Source: Acetobacter malorum
Lineage (GTDB): Bacteria > Pseudomonadota > Alphaproteobacteria > Acetobacterales > Acetobacteraceae
Assembly: GCF_002153605.1 (NCBI RefSeq)
Contig: NZ_JOPG01000027.1
Span: forward strand, 29,416-93,415
Direction: 5' to 3'
Length of the DNA stretch: 64,000 nt
Shown here one piece after another: positions 28,744-36,786 of the stretch. The notes beneath the pieces were generated by a model. The model was not told the origin of the DNA. It ran no database searches and saw nothing but the letters and a program-made list of their open reading frames with translations. The stretch's first letter is position 1. Each line of letters begins with the position of its first letter. The position numbers and the translations under genes were made by a program.

Positions 28744-30123
28744 ATGAAAAGACGACCCCTCAAGCTTTTCCCCTCGGGCGTGCTGAAATCCCGCAGCATG
28801 GAAAAATCCGTGCGGCGGGTGTTGCCACGCTCCCTGCTGGGGCGCTCTCTGCTGATTGTCTTGATCCCGCTGCTGGTCACGCAGGCGATTTCGCTGGAAC
28901 TGTTTTACGGCAACTTTCTCAAGGTTGTGTCCCGTCGCCTGTCCGACAGTGTGACGGCCGATATTGTCCTCTCGCTAAATGCGCTGGAGCATCTGCAAAA
29001 GCGGAGTGACAAGGACTGGTTCGTGGCGCAGGCACGGGACCACTTGCAACTGGTGGAAACATGGCACCCGGGGGCGCGGCTGCGTCGCTTCGGGTTCAAC
29101 CACATCACCGGCCCGATGGATGATGATCTGGCGCATGCGTTGGATAGTGCCATTGATTATCCGTTCTTCGTGAACTGGAAGAGTGATCCGCATACCGTAA
29201 AAATTGCCATTCAGTTGCCTGATGGGGTGCTGGATGTGGATGCCCCGCGGAAACGGCTGGATATGGGGCAGATCTGGCTGTTTGTGGGCTGGGCGCTCAG
29301 CAGCTCCATTCTGCTGTTTGTGGTGGCCAGTTTATTCATGCGCAATCAGGTGCGGGCCATCCGCCGTCTGGCGCGGGCGGCGGAGCAGTTCGGGCTGGGC
29401 CGGGATATTGGTCCCATCAAGCCGGAAGGCGCGCAGGAAGTGCGTAAGGCTGCTGTGGCGTTTAACCGCATGCAGGACCGGATCTATCGCTTTGTCTCGC
29501 AACGTACCGGCGTTCTGGCTGGTGTCTCGCATGATCTGCGCACACCTCTGACGCGCCTCCGTCTTTCTCTGGCCATGATGCCCCGCACCGGAACGGTTAA
29601 GGGGGAAGAGCTGAGTCAGGACGTCGATGACATGATTGGCGATGTTGTCGAGATGGAACACATGATCGGCAGCTATCTGGCATTTGCTCGAGGCGAAGGC
29701 GCAGAAACGCCGGAGCAGGTTGAGATGGTGCCGTTTATTGAGGACGTTGTGACGGCGGCGCGGCGGGCAGGGGCGCGGGTGGACTCTGTCACGGTGCAGC
29801 CAGGTCTCACTGTCCATATGCGGCCGGATGCCATGAAGCGCGCCCTGACCAATCTGCTGGACAATGCCCGCAGACATGGTGGTGCGATAGCCATCACGGC
29901 CTATGCCATGCAGGAGGGGATCTGTGTGCTGGTGGATGATGACGGGCCGGGGATCCGCCCTGAACGGCGCGAATCCGTTTTTCGGGCTTTTGAAAGTGGC
30001 CGTGGCGGCGGGACAGGTCTGGGCTTGACAATTTCGCGCGATATTGTGCGGGCCCATGGGGGAGACATGGAACTGGATGTCTCGCCCGCCGGAGGGCTAC
30101 GCGTCAAACTGATCCTGCCCTGA
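28744..30123 (+). CDS. Sensor histidine kinase (EnvZ-like)
   Basis: An inner-membrane kinase of 459 aa. Two membrane segments (about residues 35-55 and 178-200) enclose a periplasmic sensor region of about 120 residues. A HAMP linker follows, then the H-box GVSHDLRTPLTRLRL with phosphoacceptor H263. ATP-binding motifs are NLLDNARRHGG, DDDGPGI and GTGLGLTIS. The start at 28744 has only a weak ribosome site; an ATG at 28798 would also retain all domains. It should phosphorylate the adjacent PetR-like regulator. The signal is unknown. Confidence 0.9.
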   Translation: MKRRPLKLFPSGVLKSRSMEKSVRRVLPRSLLGRSLLIVLIPLLVTQAISLELFYGNFLKVVSRRLSDSVTADIVLSLNALEHLQKRSDKDWFVAQARDHLQLVETWHPGARLRRFGFNHITGPMDDDLAHALDSAIDYPFFVNWKSDPHTVKIAIQLPDGVLDVDAPRKRLDMGQIWLFVGWALSSSILLFVVASLFMRNQVRAIRRLARAAEQFGLGRDIGPIKPEGAQEVRKAAVAFNRMQDRIYRFVSQRTGVLAGVSHDLRTPLTRLRLSLAMMPRTGTVKGEELSQDVDDMIGDVVEMEHMIGSYLAFARGEGAETPEQVEMVPFIEDVVTAARRAGARVDSVTVQPGLTVHMRPDAMKRALTNLLDNARRHGGAIAITAYAMQEGICVLVDDDGPGIRPERRESVFRAFESGRGGGTGLGLTISRDIVRAHGGDMELDVSPAGGLRVKLILP

Positions 30124-30137
30124 GAGCAGGACGGGGT

Positions 30138-30698
30138 TTAAAGCGTGTTGCCTGCGCCGAAGTGGCCCGGGCCGCTGTTGCCGCCCATCATACCAGTGCC
30201 GGTGCCGCCACCGCTGGAATTCATCATGTTCTGCATCGGGTTGTAGCGACCGACGTTGCCCAGAATCTGCTGAAGGATGTTGATGCTGGTGCCCGGTGTG
30301 GGGGTGACCTTGCTGATCATGGCCACGGAGCGGCTGTCTTTACGGTTCAGCGTCCGCAGGCTTTGCAGCATACCGGCCCCGTCAAACTTCAGAACAACCA
30401 CCTGTTGCTTGTCGATGCCGGGAAAGTCCAGCGGCTTCATGTAGGTGGTCATGGAAATGTAAATCCACGTATTATCGTCAAAGGCCCCTTTGGTGGTGGG
30501 GGAGCCCAGAAGATCCACCGCGTCTGCACGTGTGCTTGTGCCGGGTGTCAGCTGATTGTAATCATCCGCTTCAATCAGCGAGCCACGCGGAATGGGGCTG
30601 GGGGCAAACACGGAACAGCCGGAAATGACAAAGACAGCAGCAAGGGCACCACAGGCGGTGCTGAAGCGCGTCATACTTTTCTTGCGGTGCGGTGTCAT
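30138..30698 (-). CDS. bamE: BamE/SmpA-family outer membrane lipoprotein
   Basis: A small component of the BAM complex that inserts outer-membrane proteins. From the ATG at 30698 it has 186 aa with a lipoprotein signal, VFVISGC, giving lipidated C28; an ATG at 30674 also retains it. The SmpA/OmlA core includes LTPGTSTRADAVDLLGSPT and DDNTWIYISM. The C terminus (about the last 35 residues) is a Gly/Met/Asn-rich tail not present in E. coli BamE. It is divergent from the yceD-rpmF-plsX cluster, a common arrangement in alphaproteobacteria, and convergent with the kinase gene with 14 bases between. Confidence 0.85.
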   Translation of the reverse strand: MTPHRKKSMTRFSTACGALAAVFVISGCSVFAPSPIPRGSLIEADDYNQLTPGTSTRADAVDLLGSPTTKGAFDDNTWIYISMTTYMKPLDFPGIDKQQVVVLKFDGAGMLQSLRTLNRKDSRSVAMISKVTPTPGTSINILQQILGNVGRYNPMQNMMNSSGGGTGTGMMGGNSGPGHFGAGNTL

Positions 30699-30956
30699 GG
30701 CGGTAAGGCGTCCCCAAATCTGTGCGGTCACTCTGACAAGGTATGACCTTTCAGGCTGCGGCATGCAGGAAGACCTACTCTGTCGGATGCCCCAACGGGC
30801 TCTGTGCGTCAATTCCTGAATTGCTCAGGAGGCAGGTTTTCAGGCTGATCATTGCGCTTGGGGCACTTTATGTTAGGGCTGCAAAAAGGTGCTCCTGCAA
30901 ATTCGCAGCGGGAAGCCTGTCTGTTTTTTAAGAAGCTAGAGTTTCAGGAGGTTTCC

Positions 30957-31511
30957 ATGCCCCATAAGCCGGAATTTTCCCGTCCCGTTGCCGTGCGTCG
31001 AATCGGCGCGTCCGGACTGGATCTCACGGTCGAGGCAACGCCTGCGGAGTGCGGACAGATTGCCAGACGGCTTGGTCTGCCTGAAATCAGCATGTTTCGC
31101 TGCAAATATACGCTCACTCTGGGCCGGCGGGACCTTGTGTCTGCCCATGGTGCGCTGGCCGCGCGCTTTAAACAGACATGTGTTCGTACGCTGGAGCCGT
31201 TTGAGGATATGCTTGCAGGCTCCTTTGCGGTGCAGTTTGTGCCCGAGGAACATTTTGAGGAAAGTGCGGCCCCGGATCTGGAAGCCGTGGATGAGATTCC
31301 CTATGAAGGGGAATCGATAGACCTTGGGGAAGCCGCTGTTGAGCAGTTTGCTCTGGATCTGGAGCCCTATCCGCATGCTCCGGACGCCAGCCTGCCCGAA
31401 GGGCTTGTGATAAGCGAGGAAGAGGCGGAAAAGCTGGCTAAGCAGGACGCAGCGGAGAAAAAAGTTAATCCGTTTGCCGATCTTGCACGGTTGCGTCGCA
31501 AAGATAGCTGA
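30957..31511 (+). CDS. YceD/DUF177-family protein
   Basis: A 184-aa protein of the DUF177 (YceD) family, encoded just upstream of rpmF in most bacteria. Related proteins affect 23S rRNA accumulation and ribosome assembly. An N-terminal EFSRPVAVRRIG and the central region FKQTCVRTLEPFEDMLAGSF fit the family. An acidic C-terminal part ends in NPFADLARLRRK, the usual tail. A CAGGAGG site fixes the start at 30957 although the frame opens at 30852. Confidence 0.85.
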   Translation: MPHKPEFSRPVAVRRIGASGLDLTVEATPAECGQIARRLGLPEISMFRCKYTLTLGRRDLVSAHGALAARFKQTCVRTLEPFEDMLAGSFAVQFVPEEHFEESAAPDLEAVDEIPYEGESIDLGEAAVEQFALDLEPYPHAPDASLPEGLVISEEEAEKLAKQDAAEKKVNPFADLARLRRKDS

Positions 31512-31668
31512 CGTGTGGCAGTAGGTTTTATTGCGCTCTTGCTTGCGAAAGTGGCGGCTCTCTGCTAGAGGCCGCCCTCAATCTGGTGATTAACCTGTTT
31601 TGTCTTTCGGTGGTGTGGATTGTCCACGGTGCCGGTAGTCTTTGATCTGTTTGGAGGGGCTCGGTCCC

Positions 31669-31872
31669 ATGGCTGTACCCAAAAGAAAAACTTCGCCTTC
31701 ACGTCGTGGCATGCGTCGCAGCCATCAGGCTCTGCGTGTGGAGGCTCATGCTGAATGCTCCAACTGTGGTGAGCTGAAGCGCCCGCACAACATCTGCAGC
31801 CACTGCGGCCACTACGATGGTCGTGAAGTGATTGCAGCTGGCAAGGCACTGAAAGTCGCTGTTCGCGCCTGA
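31669..31872 (+). CDS. rpmF: 50S ribosomal protein L32
   Basis: A small zinc-binding ribosomal protein. From the ATG at 31669 it has 67 aa, starting [18 protein letters not shown]. Four cysteines, C30, C33, C43 and C46, form the zinc ribbon, so this is the zinc-dependent form. A GGAGGGG site lies upstream. It precedes plsX, as in many bacteria, linking ribosome and phospholipid genes. Confidence 0.96.
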   Translation: MAVPKRKTSPSRRGMRRSHQALRVEAHAECSNCGELKRPHNICSHCGHYDGREVIAAGKALKVAVRA

Positions 31873-31949
31873 GGGCAGGCGGCTCACATTGCCATGAGGT
31901 AATGTGGTTGTACGGGAGTAGGCATCTGCGGCATGGCAGAGAAGCAGGC

Positions 31950-33056
31950 ATGAGCGATAGAGAGATTTCCGAGAATTCCCCCGCTGAACAGAGTGAGGTT
32001 TTCAGCCTTGCGGTTGATGGAATGGGGGGGGACGGAGCTCCCGACGTGGTCGTTGCCGGGCTTGCCATTGCAGCTGATCGCCATCCCGGGATGCGTGTGC
32101 TTCTGACGGGTGACGAAGCCCGTCTGCGTCCGCTTCTGGCGCAGCATCCCAAGGCAGAAGCAATCTGCACCATCTGGCACACAGATGCCTCAGTCCCCAT
32201 GGACATGAAGCCTACAGCCGCTCTGCGCGTGCGTCGGTCTTCCATGCGTCTGGGGATGGATGCCGTTGCAAGTGGCCGCGCCAGAGGCGTTGTGTCCGCT
32301 GGCAATAGTGGTGCGATGCTGGCTCTGGCCAAAATTGTCGTTAAAACCATGCCCGGTATTTCCCGGCCTGCCATGGCAGCCATCAGCCCCACCATCAAGG
32401 GCGATGTGGTCATGCTGGACCTTGGGGCCAACGTGGCGTGTGACTGGCGCAATCTGGTTGAATTTGCCGTGATGGGCGAGGCCTTTGCCAAGGCTGTGCT
32501 GGGGCTTCCCGCACCGCGTATCGGGCTTCTCAACATCGGTTCGGAAGAGCTGAAGGGTGATGAGAAGCTGCGTGTCGCGTATGAAGCCCTGCGTGAAAGC
32601 CCGCTCGCAGACCAGTTCCACGGGTTTATCGAAGGTCATGACATTACGGCGGGCACAACCGACGTGGTGGTGACCGACGGCTTTACCGGGAACGTGGCTC
32701 TCAAGACGGGAGAAGGTGTGCTGAAAATGGCCACCTCCCTGCTGCGGCAGGTCTTCAATCGCGGCATTATTTCCAAAATTGGCTATCTGCTCGTTCGGCC
32801 CGGTCTTGAGCGCATGAAGGAATGGCTTGATCCTCGCCGTCGTAACGGTGCGGTTTTTGTCGGCCTGAATGGCGTGGTGGTGAAGTCCCATGGCGGAACC
32901 GATGCCGAAGGATTTGCCGCGGCAGTGGATGTGGCCATGGATATGGTCACGCATGGATTTAATGATGGTATTCGTGAGCGTCTGACCCATATGGGGGCGC
33001 TTCTTTCCCGTCAGCAGGCCTCGCTGGAGCGTGAGCCTGAGGCGACGGCTTCCTGA
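31950..33056 (+). CDS. plsX: Phosphate acyltransferase PlsX
   Basis: Converts acyl-ACP to acyl-phosphate, the acyl donor for PlsY in phospholipid synthesis. From the ATG at 31950 the protein has 368 aa. Family motifs include VDGMGGDGAPDVVV at the N terminus, SAGNSGAMLALAKI, and GFTGNVALKTGEGV. The frame is open 48 bases earlier but those residues are not part of the family. fabH follows 70 bases later. Confidence 0.95.
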   Translation: MSDREISENSPAEQSEVFSLAVDGMGGDGAPDVVVAGLAIAADRHPGMRVLLTGDEARLRPLLAQHPKAEAICTIWHTDASVPMDMKPTAALRVRRSSMRLGMDAVASGRARGVVSAGNSGAMLALAKIVVKTMPGISRPAMAAISPTIKGDVVMLDLGANVACDWRNLVEFAVMGEAFAKAVLGLPAPRIGLLNIGSEELKGDEKLRVAYEALRESPLADQFHGFIEGHDITAGTTDVVVTDGFTGNVALKTGEGVLKMATSLLRQVFNRGIISKIGYLLVRPGLERMKEWLDPRRRNGAVFVGLNGVVVKSHGGTDAEGFAAAVDVAMDMVTHGFNDGIRERLTHMGALLSRQQASLEREPEATAS

Positions 33057-33126
33057 TCAGACAAGGTTCGGGGCACTGGCCGTCAGGCAGTCCTGAATGC
33101 CGGTGTTTGATAATGAAAGAACGGTA

Positions 33127-34092
33127 ATGGCGAGACGTTCGCTTCTGGTAGGGTTTGGCGGGTTCCTGCCGGATCGGGTCGTGTCTAACGATGAACTGGC
33201 AGCCCGGCTTGAAACCTCCGATGAATGGATAAAAACCCGTACTGGCATCACCCAGCGCCACATTGCAGGTGAGCATGATACGGCAACCAGCATGGGGGCC
33301 GCTGCCGCGCGCAAGGCGCTGGACTATGCGGGTCTGACCGCTGATGACATTGATGCCGTGATTGTGGCGACATCCACCCCGGATCAGGCTTTCCCGGCGA
33401 CAGCCGTGCGGATTCAGGCTGAACTGGGGATGAAGCAAGGGTTCGGATTCGATCTGGCGGCAGCGTGCTCCGGGTTTATCTACGGCCTTTCCACGGCTGA
33501 TGCATTTATTCGGGCCGGACAGGCGCGGAATATTCTGGTCATCGGCAGTGAAGTCTATTCCCGCATTGTTGACTGGTCTGACCGTGGCACCTGCGTGCTG
33601 TTTGGGGATGGGGCAGGGGCGGTTGTCCTTTCCGGTTCTGATGCACCGGGTGAACGGGGGCTGCTCTCCACCCATCTGCATTCTGACGGCACAGCGGGTG
33701 ATCTGCTGTATGTGGACGGGGCTGTGGGCCGCCGTGACAAAAGTGGTTTCCTGAAGATGAGCGGCCGGGATGTGTTCCGGCACGCTGTTGCCAAGCTTTC
33801 CTCTTCCGTGGATGAGGCCCTGAAGGCAGAAGGTCTGGAGTATTCAGACGTCGCCTGGCTGGTGCCGCATCAGGCGAATATCCGCATCATTGAAGGTGTG
33901 GCCAAAAAGCTGAACCTCCCTGCCGAGCAGGTGGTGATTACGGTAGATCGGCATGCCAATACCTCGGCAGCCTCCATTCCGCTGGCGCTTGATGAAGCCG
34001 TGCGGGATGGCCGTATCCAGAAAGGTGATCTGGTGCTGATGGAAGCACTGGGTGGCGGCCTGACATGGGGTTCCGCGCTGGCCCGTTTCTAA
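33127..34092 (+). CDS. fabH: 3-oxoacyl-ACP synthase III
   Basis: Starts fatty acid synthesis by condensing acetyl-CoA with malonyl-ACP. The catalytic triad is visible: C114 in AAACSGFIYG, His in VPHQANIRI, and Asn in DRHANTSAASI. From the ATG at 33127 the protein has 321 aa; an in-frame ATG at 33097 would add ten residues. The N-terminal ETSDEWIKTRTGITQRHI is typical. It sits between plsX and ihfA. Confidence 0.96.
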   Translation: MARRSLLVGFGGFLPDRVVSNDELAARLETSDEWIKTRTGITQRHIAGEHDTATSMGAAAARKALDYAGLTADDIDAVIVATSTPDQAFPATAVRIQAELGMKQGFGFDLAAACSGFIYGLSTADAFIRAGQARNILVIGSEVYSRIVDWSDRGTCVLFGDGAGAVVLSGSDAPGERGLLSTHLHSDGTAGDLLYVDGAVGRRDKSGFLKMSGRDVFRHAVAKLSSSVDEALKAEGLEYSDVAWLVPHQANIRIIEGVAKKLNLPAEQVVITVDRHANTSAASIPLALDEAVRDGRIQKGDLVLMEALGGGLTWGSALARF

Positions 34093-34178
34093 CGGCATTT
34101 TCAAAATTCTGATGGCAGGACGCCGGGCGGTCTCACGAGAGAATTGACGAGGTCGCCCAACGTGTTACTTTCATCAGT

Positions 34179-34499
34179 ATGGAAACTGTCACGCGTGCCT
34201 CTCTGGTCGAGCAGATCTATCAGCAGGTTGGGCTGTCCCGTAAAGAATCGGCTGTGCTTCTGGAAGATATTCTGGAAACAGTCATGCTTGCGCTTGAGTG
34301 CGGGGAAAGCGTCAAGATCAGTGGGTTTGGTACTTTTTCCGTAAGGCAAAAAGGCCAGCGCTGCGGACGCAACCCGAAAACGGGTGAAGAAGTCCCGATT
34401 CTTCCACGTTCCGTGCTGGTATTCCGCCCGAGTCAGCTGCTGCGTGCAGCCATTAATCACGAGCCGCTCGAGGGTGGCGAGGCGTATGACGATGAGTGA
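34179..34499 (+). CDS. ihfA: Integration host factor alpha subunit
   Basis: A DNA-bending nucleoid protein that pairs with IhfB (39730-40020). The 106-aa protein shows [20 protein letters not shown] at the N terminus and the DNA-contact arm [15 protein letters not shown]. The short acidic C-terminal tail overlaps the following MerR-family gene by about 14 bases. The ihfA-merR pair after fabH is a conserved alphaproteobacterial order. Confidence 0.94.
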   Translation: METVTRASLVEQIYQQVGLSRKESAVLLEDILETVMLALECGESVKISGFGTFSVRQKGQRCGRNPKTGEEVPILPRSVLVFRPSQLLRAAINHEPLEGGEAYDDE

Positions 34500-35274
34500 C
34501 ACCGACCAGTCTCCTTCCATGATGGATTCTTCCGGCCTGCCGGAAGAAGAAAATGGTGCGCTGGCCCGCACGGAAAAAGGGCCGCTCGCGTTTCGTACGA
34601 TCAGTGAAGTGGCTGATGAATTGCATGTGCCGCAGCATGTTCTGCGATTCTGGGAAACGCGTTTCGAGCAGGTGCGCCCTCTGAAAAGAGGCGGCGGCCG
34701 GCGGTATTATCGCCCGGCTGATGTCGAACTGCTCCGCCACATTTCCGATCTTCTTTATGCCAAGGGCTACACTGTAAAAGGTGTGCAGCGCCTCCTGCGT
34801 GAAGGGGAGGCTGAAGCTGTTCAGCAGGCTCCTGTAGCAGCAGAAGTTGTGCCTGAAGTGATTGCGCCCGAACCTGTTGTGTCTTCGTCTGAAGAGACGC
34901 ACGTGTCAGCGGAGCCTGTTGCTGGGGACACGGGCACTCCCATCTCGGTTGAGCCAGCTTTTGTCGCGAATCCAGAAGAGCAGGAAGAGGTGGTGGAAAA
35001 TCCGGCTCTTACGCCGCTCTCAGAGGTTCAGGAGCCGCAAGGCGGTGTGGAGCAGGACTTTCACGAGGTTCCTGTTGAACAGCCCGAACAGGCGGTTGAG
35101 GCTGCACCTGCACCTGCACCTGCACCTGCACCTGCACCTGCACCTGCACCGGTGGCGGACAGTGTTTCAGGTGAGTTGCTGCGTCGGCTGGAAAAGCAGA
35201 ATGGGCAGCTGAAAAATGATCTGGCTGATATTCTGGTTGAGCTCGAAGCGTTCCGTAGCCGCCTGACGGCATGA
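34486..35274 (+). CDS. MerR-family regulator with Ala-Pro repeat linker
   Basis: A 262-aa protein. The MerR DNA-binding domain is near residues 35-105 ([40 protein letters not shown]). An acidic low-complexity linker of about 110 residues follows, containing eight Ala-Pro units encoded by an almost perfect hexamer repeat. The C terminus (about 225-262) is a coiled coil, [20 protein letters not shown], likely for dimerisation. Two ATGs, 34486 and 34492, are possible starts, both overlapping ihfA. No ligand-binding cysteines are seen, and the regulated genes are not known. Confidence 0.85.
   Translation: MTMSDTDQSPSMMDSSGLPEEENGALARTEKGPLAFRTISEVADELHVPQHVLRFWETRFEQVRPLKRGGGRRYYRPADVELLRHISDLLYAKGYTVKGVQRLLREGEAEAVQQAPVAAEVVPEVIAPEPVVSSSEETHVSAEPVAGDTGTPISVEPAFVANPEEQEEVVENPALTPLSEVQEPQGGVEQDFHEVPVEQPEQAVEAAPAPAPAPAPAPAPAPVADSVSGELLRRLEKQNGQLKNDLADILVELEAFRSRLTA
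35104..35151 (+). repeat. Tandem hexanucleotide repeat (GCACCT x7 + GCACCG)
   Basis: Eight contiguous six-base units inside the MerR-family gene encode (Ala-Pro)8. Because the unit is a multiple of three, copy-number change would alter linker length without breaking the frame. Confidence 0.95.
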
Positions 35275-35338
35275 AAAAATCCGTAAGGTGGCTTGTGCGT
35301 TATGAAAGGGACTGCTAAAGACCCTTTCACCAAATGGA

Positions 35339-35412
35339 CGGGCAGTAGCGCAGTCTGGTAGCGCATCAGTCTGGGGGACTGGGGGTCGTGGGTTCGAATC
35401 CCGCCTGCCCGA
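35339..35412 (+). tRNA. tRNA-Pro (anticodon GGG)
   Basis: A 74-base cloverleaf. The 7-bp acceptor stem is CGGGCAG with CTGCCCG and discriminator A. The anticodon stem TCAGT/ACTGG encloses loop CTGGGGG with anticodon GGG at 35373-35375. The T arm is GTGGG-TTCGAAT-CCCGC. CCA is not encoded. It reads proline codons CCC and CCU. A terminator follows. Confidence 0.96.
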
Positions 35413-35448
35413 TATTTGGTTTTCTGAAAAATTTCAGAGCAGTTGAGT

Positions 35449-35476
35449 GGGTGTTCAGAACTTGAACACCCTTTTT
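35449..35476. terminator. Terminator after tRNA-Pro
   Basis: A perfect 9-bp stem (35449-35457 with 35463-35471) is followed by TTTTT. It closes the tRNA transcript. It also lies just beyond the stop codon of the convergent AI-2E family gene. Confidence 0.88.
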
Positions 35477-35481
35477 GCTGT

Positions 35482-36603
35482 TCAGGCCTCTACGGCGTTG
35501 TTGCCCGCAGTCCAGCGGCGCCACAGCAGATTGAGGGCCGCCATAGCCGCAGGGCCGACAAACAGGCCCAGCAGGCCCCATGTTTCCGCACCGCCCAGAA
35601 TACCCAGCAGAACCCACAGGAAGGGGAGCTGTGTGCTGCCGCCAATAAGAACCGGGCGGATGAAGTGGTCAGCCACAAAAATTACCACAGCGCCAATACA
35701 GAAGGTCACGACGCCTGCAAGGGAGGCTCCCTTGACGAGGATCAGCAGAGACACAAGGCCCACGGCAATCATGGCGCAGAAGGGGATCATGGCGGCAACG
35801 GCTGTGATCACGCCAAACAGGGCAGGATGTGGTGCGCCGGCAATGGTGTAGACAATGCCCATCAGTAGCCCTTCACCAATGCCAACGAGCACAAGACCCA
35901 GCACCGTACCGTGCACAGAGGCGACAATCTGGCGGGCAATGGTTTCCCCGCGCTTGCCAAAGGCCCGGCGGGAGGCAATGCGGCACTGGCGGATGACCGA
36001 GGTGCCGTCCTTATAAAGAAAAAACAGAGTCACGATTGAAAAGCAGAACAGCGTGCCGCGATGCGCAATCTGTGAACCAAGAGCCTTGGTAATCGCCATG
36101 CCCTTGCTGTCCAGAGCCCCTGTCAGGTTGGAAACATCTTCCGGGTTGGACAGATGGGCCTGCCACCAGTGCGTAAGGGTCTGACTACCAAAGGGGAGGC
36201 GGCCAAGGGCATCAGGCACGGGCACGCCGTTTTGCCGGGCCTGTTCCAGCCAGCTGAGCGCACTCTGTGCCTCGCCTACGGCTTCCAGCGTGATGAGCAT
36301 CAGCGGGATGACAAAAATCAGTGCCATCGCTGCTGTAAAGAGAAGCGGCAAGACAGAGCCATTGGCCGCTTTAGGCCAGGCTGCCTGAGCGCGCGTATAG
36401 AGCGGCCATGTGGCAATTGCGAACACCCCACCCCACACCAGAGCCGGCAAAAAGCCATGGATCGTGTAAAGTGCGACGGCGAAGATAAAAAATGCCAGAA
36501 CGTTCCGCGCTGTTTCCTGCCCTTTTCTAGAGCGCTGGCTTGGCTTGACCAGAATACAGCGTGGATGCCCGGAACCCGCAGGCTGGCTTGTCGTGTCTGG
36601 CAT
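35482..36603 (-). CDS. AI-2E family transporter
   Basis: A 373-aa integral membrane protein of the AI-2E (PerM/YdiK/TqsA) family, with about eight membrane segments. The N-terminal pair of helices is LAFFIFAVALYTIHGFLPAL followed by GGVFAIATWPLY, and the C-terminal part shows VADHFIRPVLIGG, the family signature. Members export signals, small solutes or Na+/Li+; the substrate here is unknown. The start at 36603 is chosen because a GAGGAGAGG site lies just upstream; the frame is open to 36708. Divergent from murJ. Confidence 0.85.
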   Translation of the reverse strand: MPDTTSQPAGSGHPRCILVKPSQRSRKGQETARNVLAFFIFAVALYTIHGFLPALVWGGVFAIATWPLYTRAQAAWPKAANGSVLPLLFTAAMALIFVIPLMLITLEAVGEAQSALSWLEQARQNGVPVPDALGRLPFGSQTLTHWWQAHLSNPEDVSNLTGALDSKGMAITKALGSQIAHRGTLFCFSIVTLFFLYKDGTSVIRQCRIASRRAFGKRGETIARQIVASVHGTVLGLVLVGIGEGLLMGIVYTIAGAPHPALFGVITAVAAMIPFCAMIAVGLVSLLILVKGASLAGVVTFCIGAVVIFVADHFIRPVLIGGSTQLPFLWVLLGILGGAETWGLLGLFVGPAAMAALNLLWRRWTAGNNAVEA

Positions 36604-36786
36604 ATGGGGCGCCTCTCCTCTTACCCAGTGAAAAATATCATTATTGACAAGTTTGCGCGCTCGCACGCTTTCGGTCGAGCAAAATATAGAGGCAGAGGGG
36701 GTCTGCACAGGGGCGGCTTTTATTTGAGCTTTGAAAGTTTATCCCTCTATCTCTAAAGGGAAGGCTCCTCGTATAAGCAGTCTGTC

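Noticed and set aside
35104..35151. Short tandem repeat considered as a CRISPR or mobile-element repeat
   Set aside because: The units are six bases, contiguous, without spacers, and lie in frame inside a coding linker.
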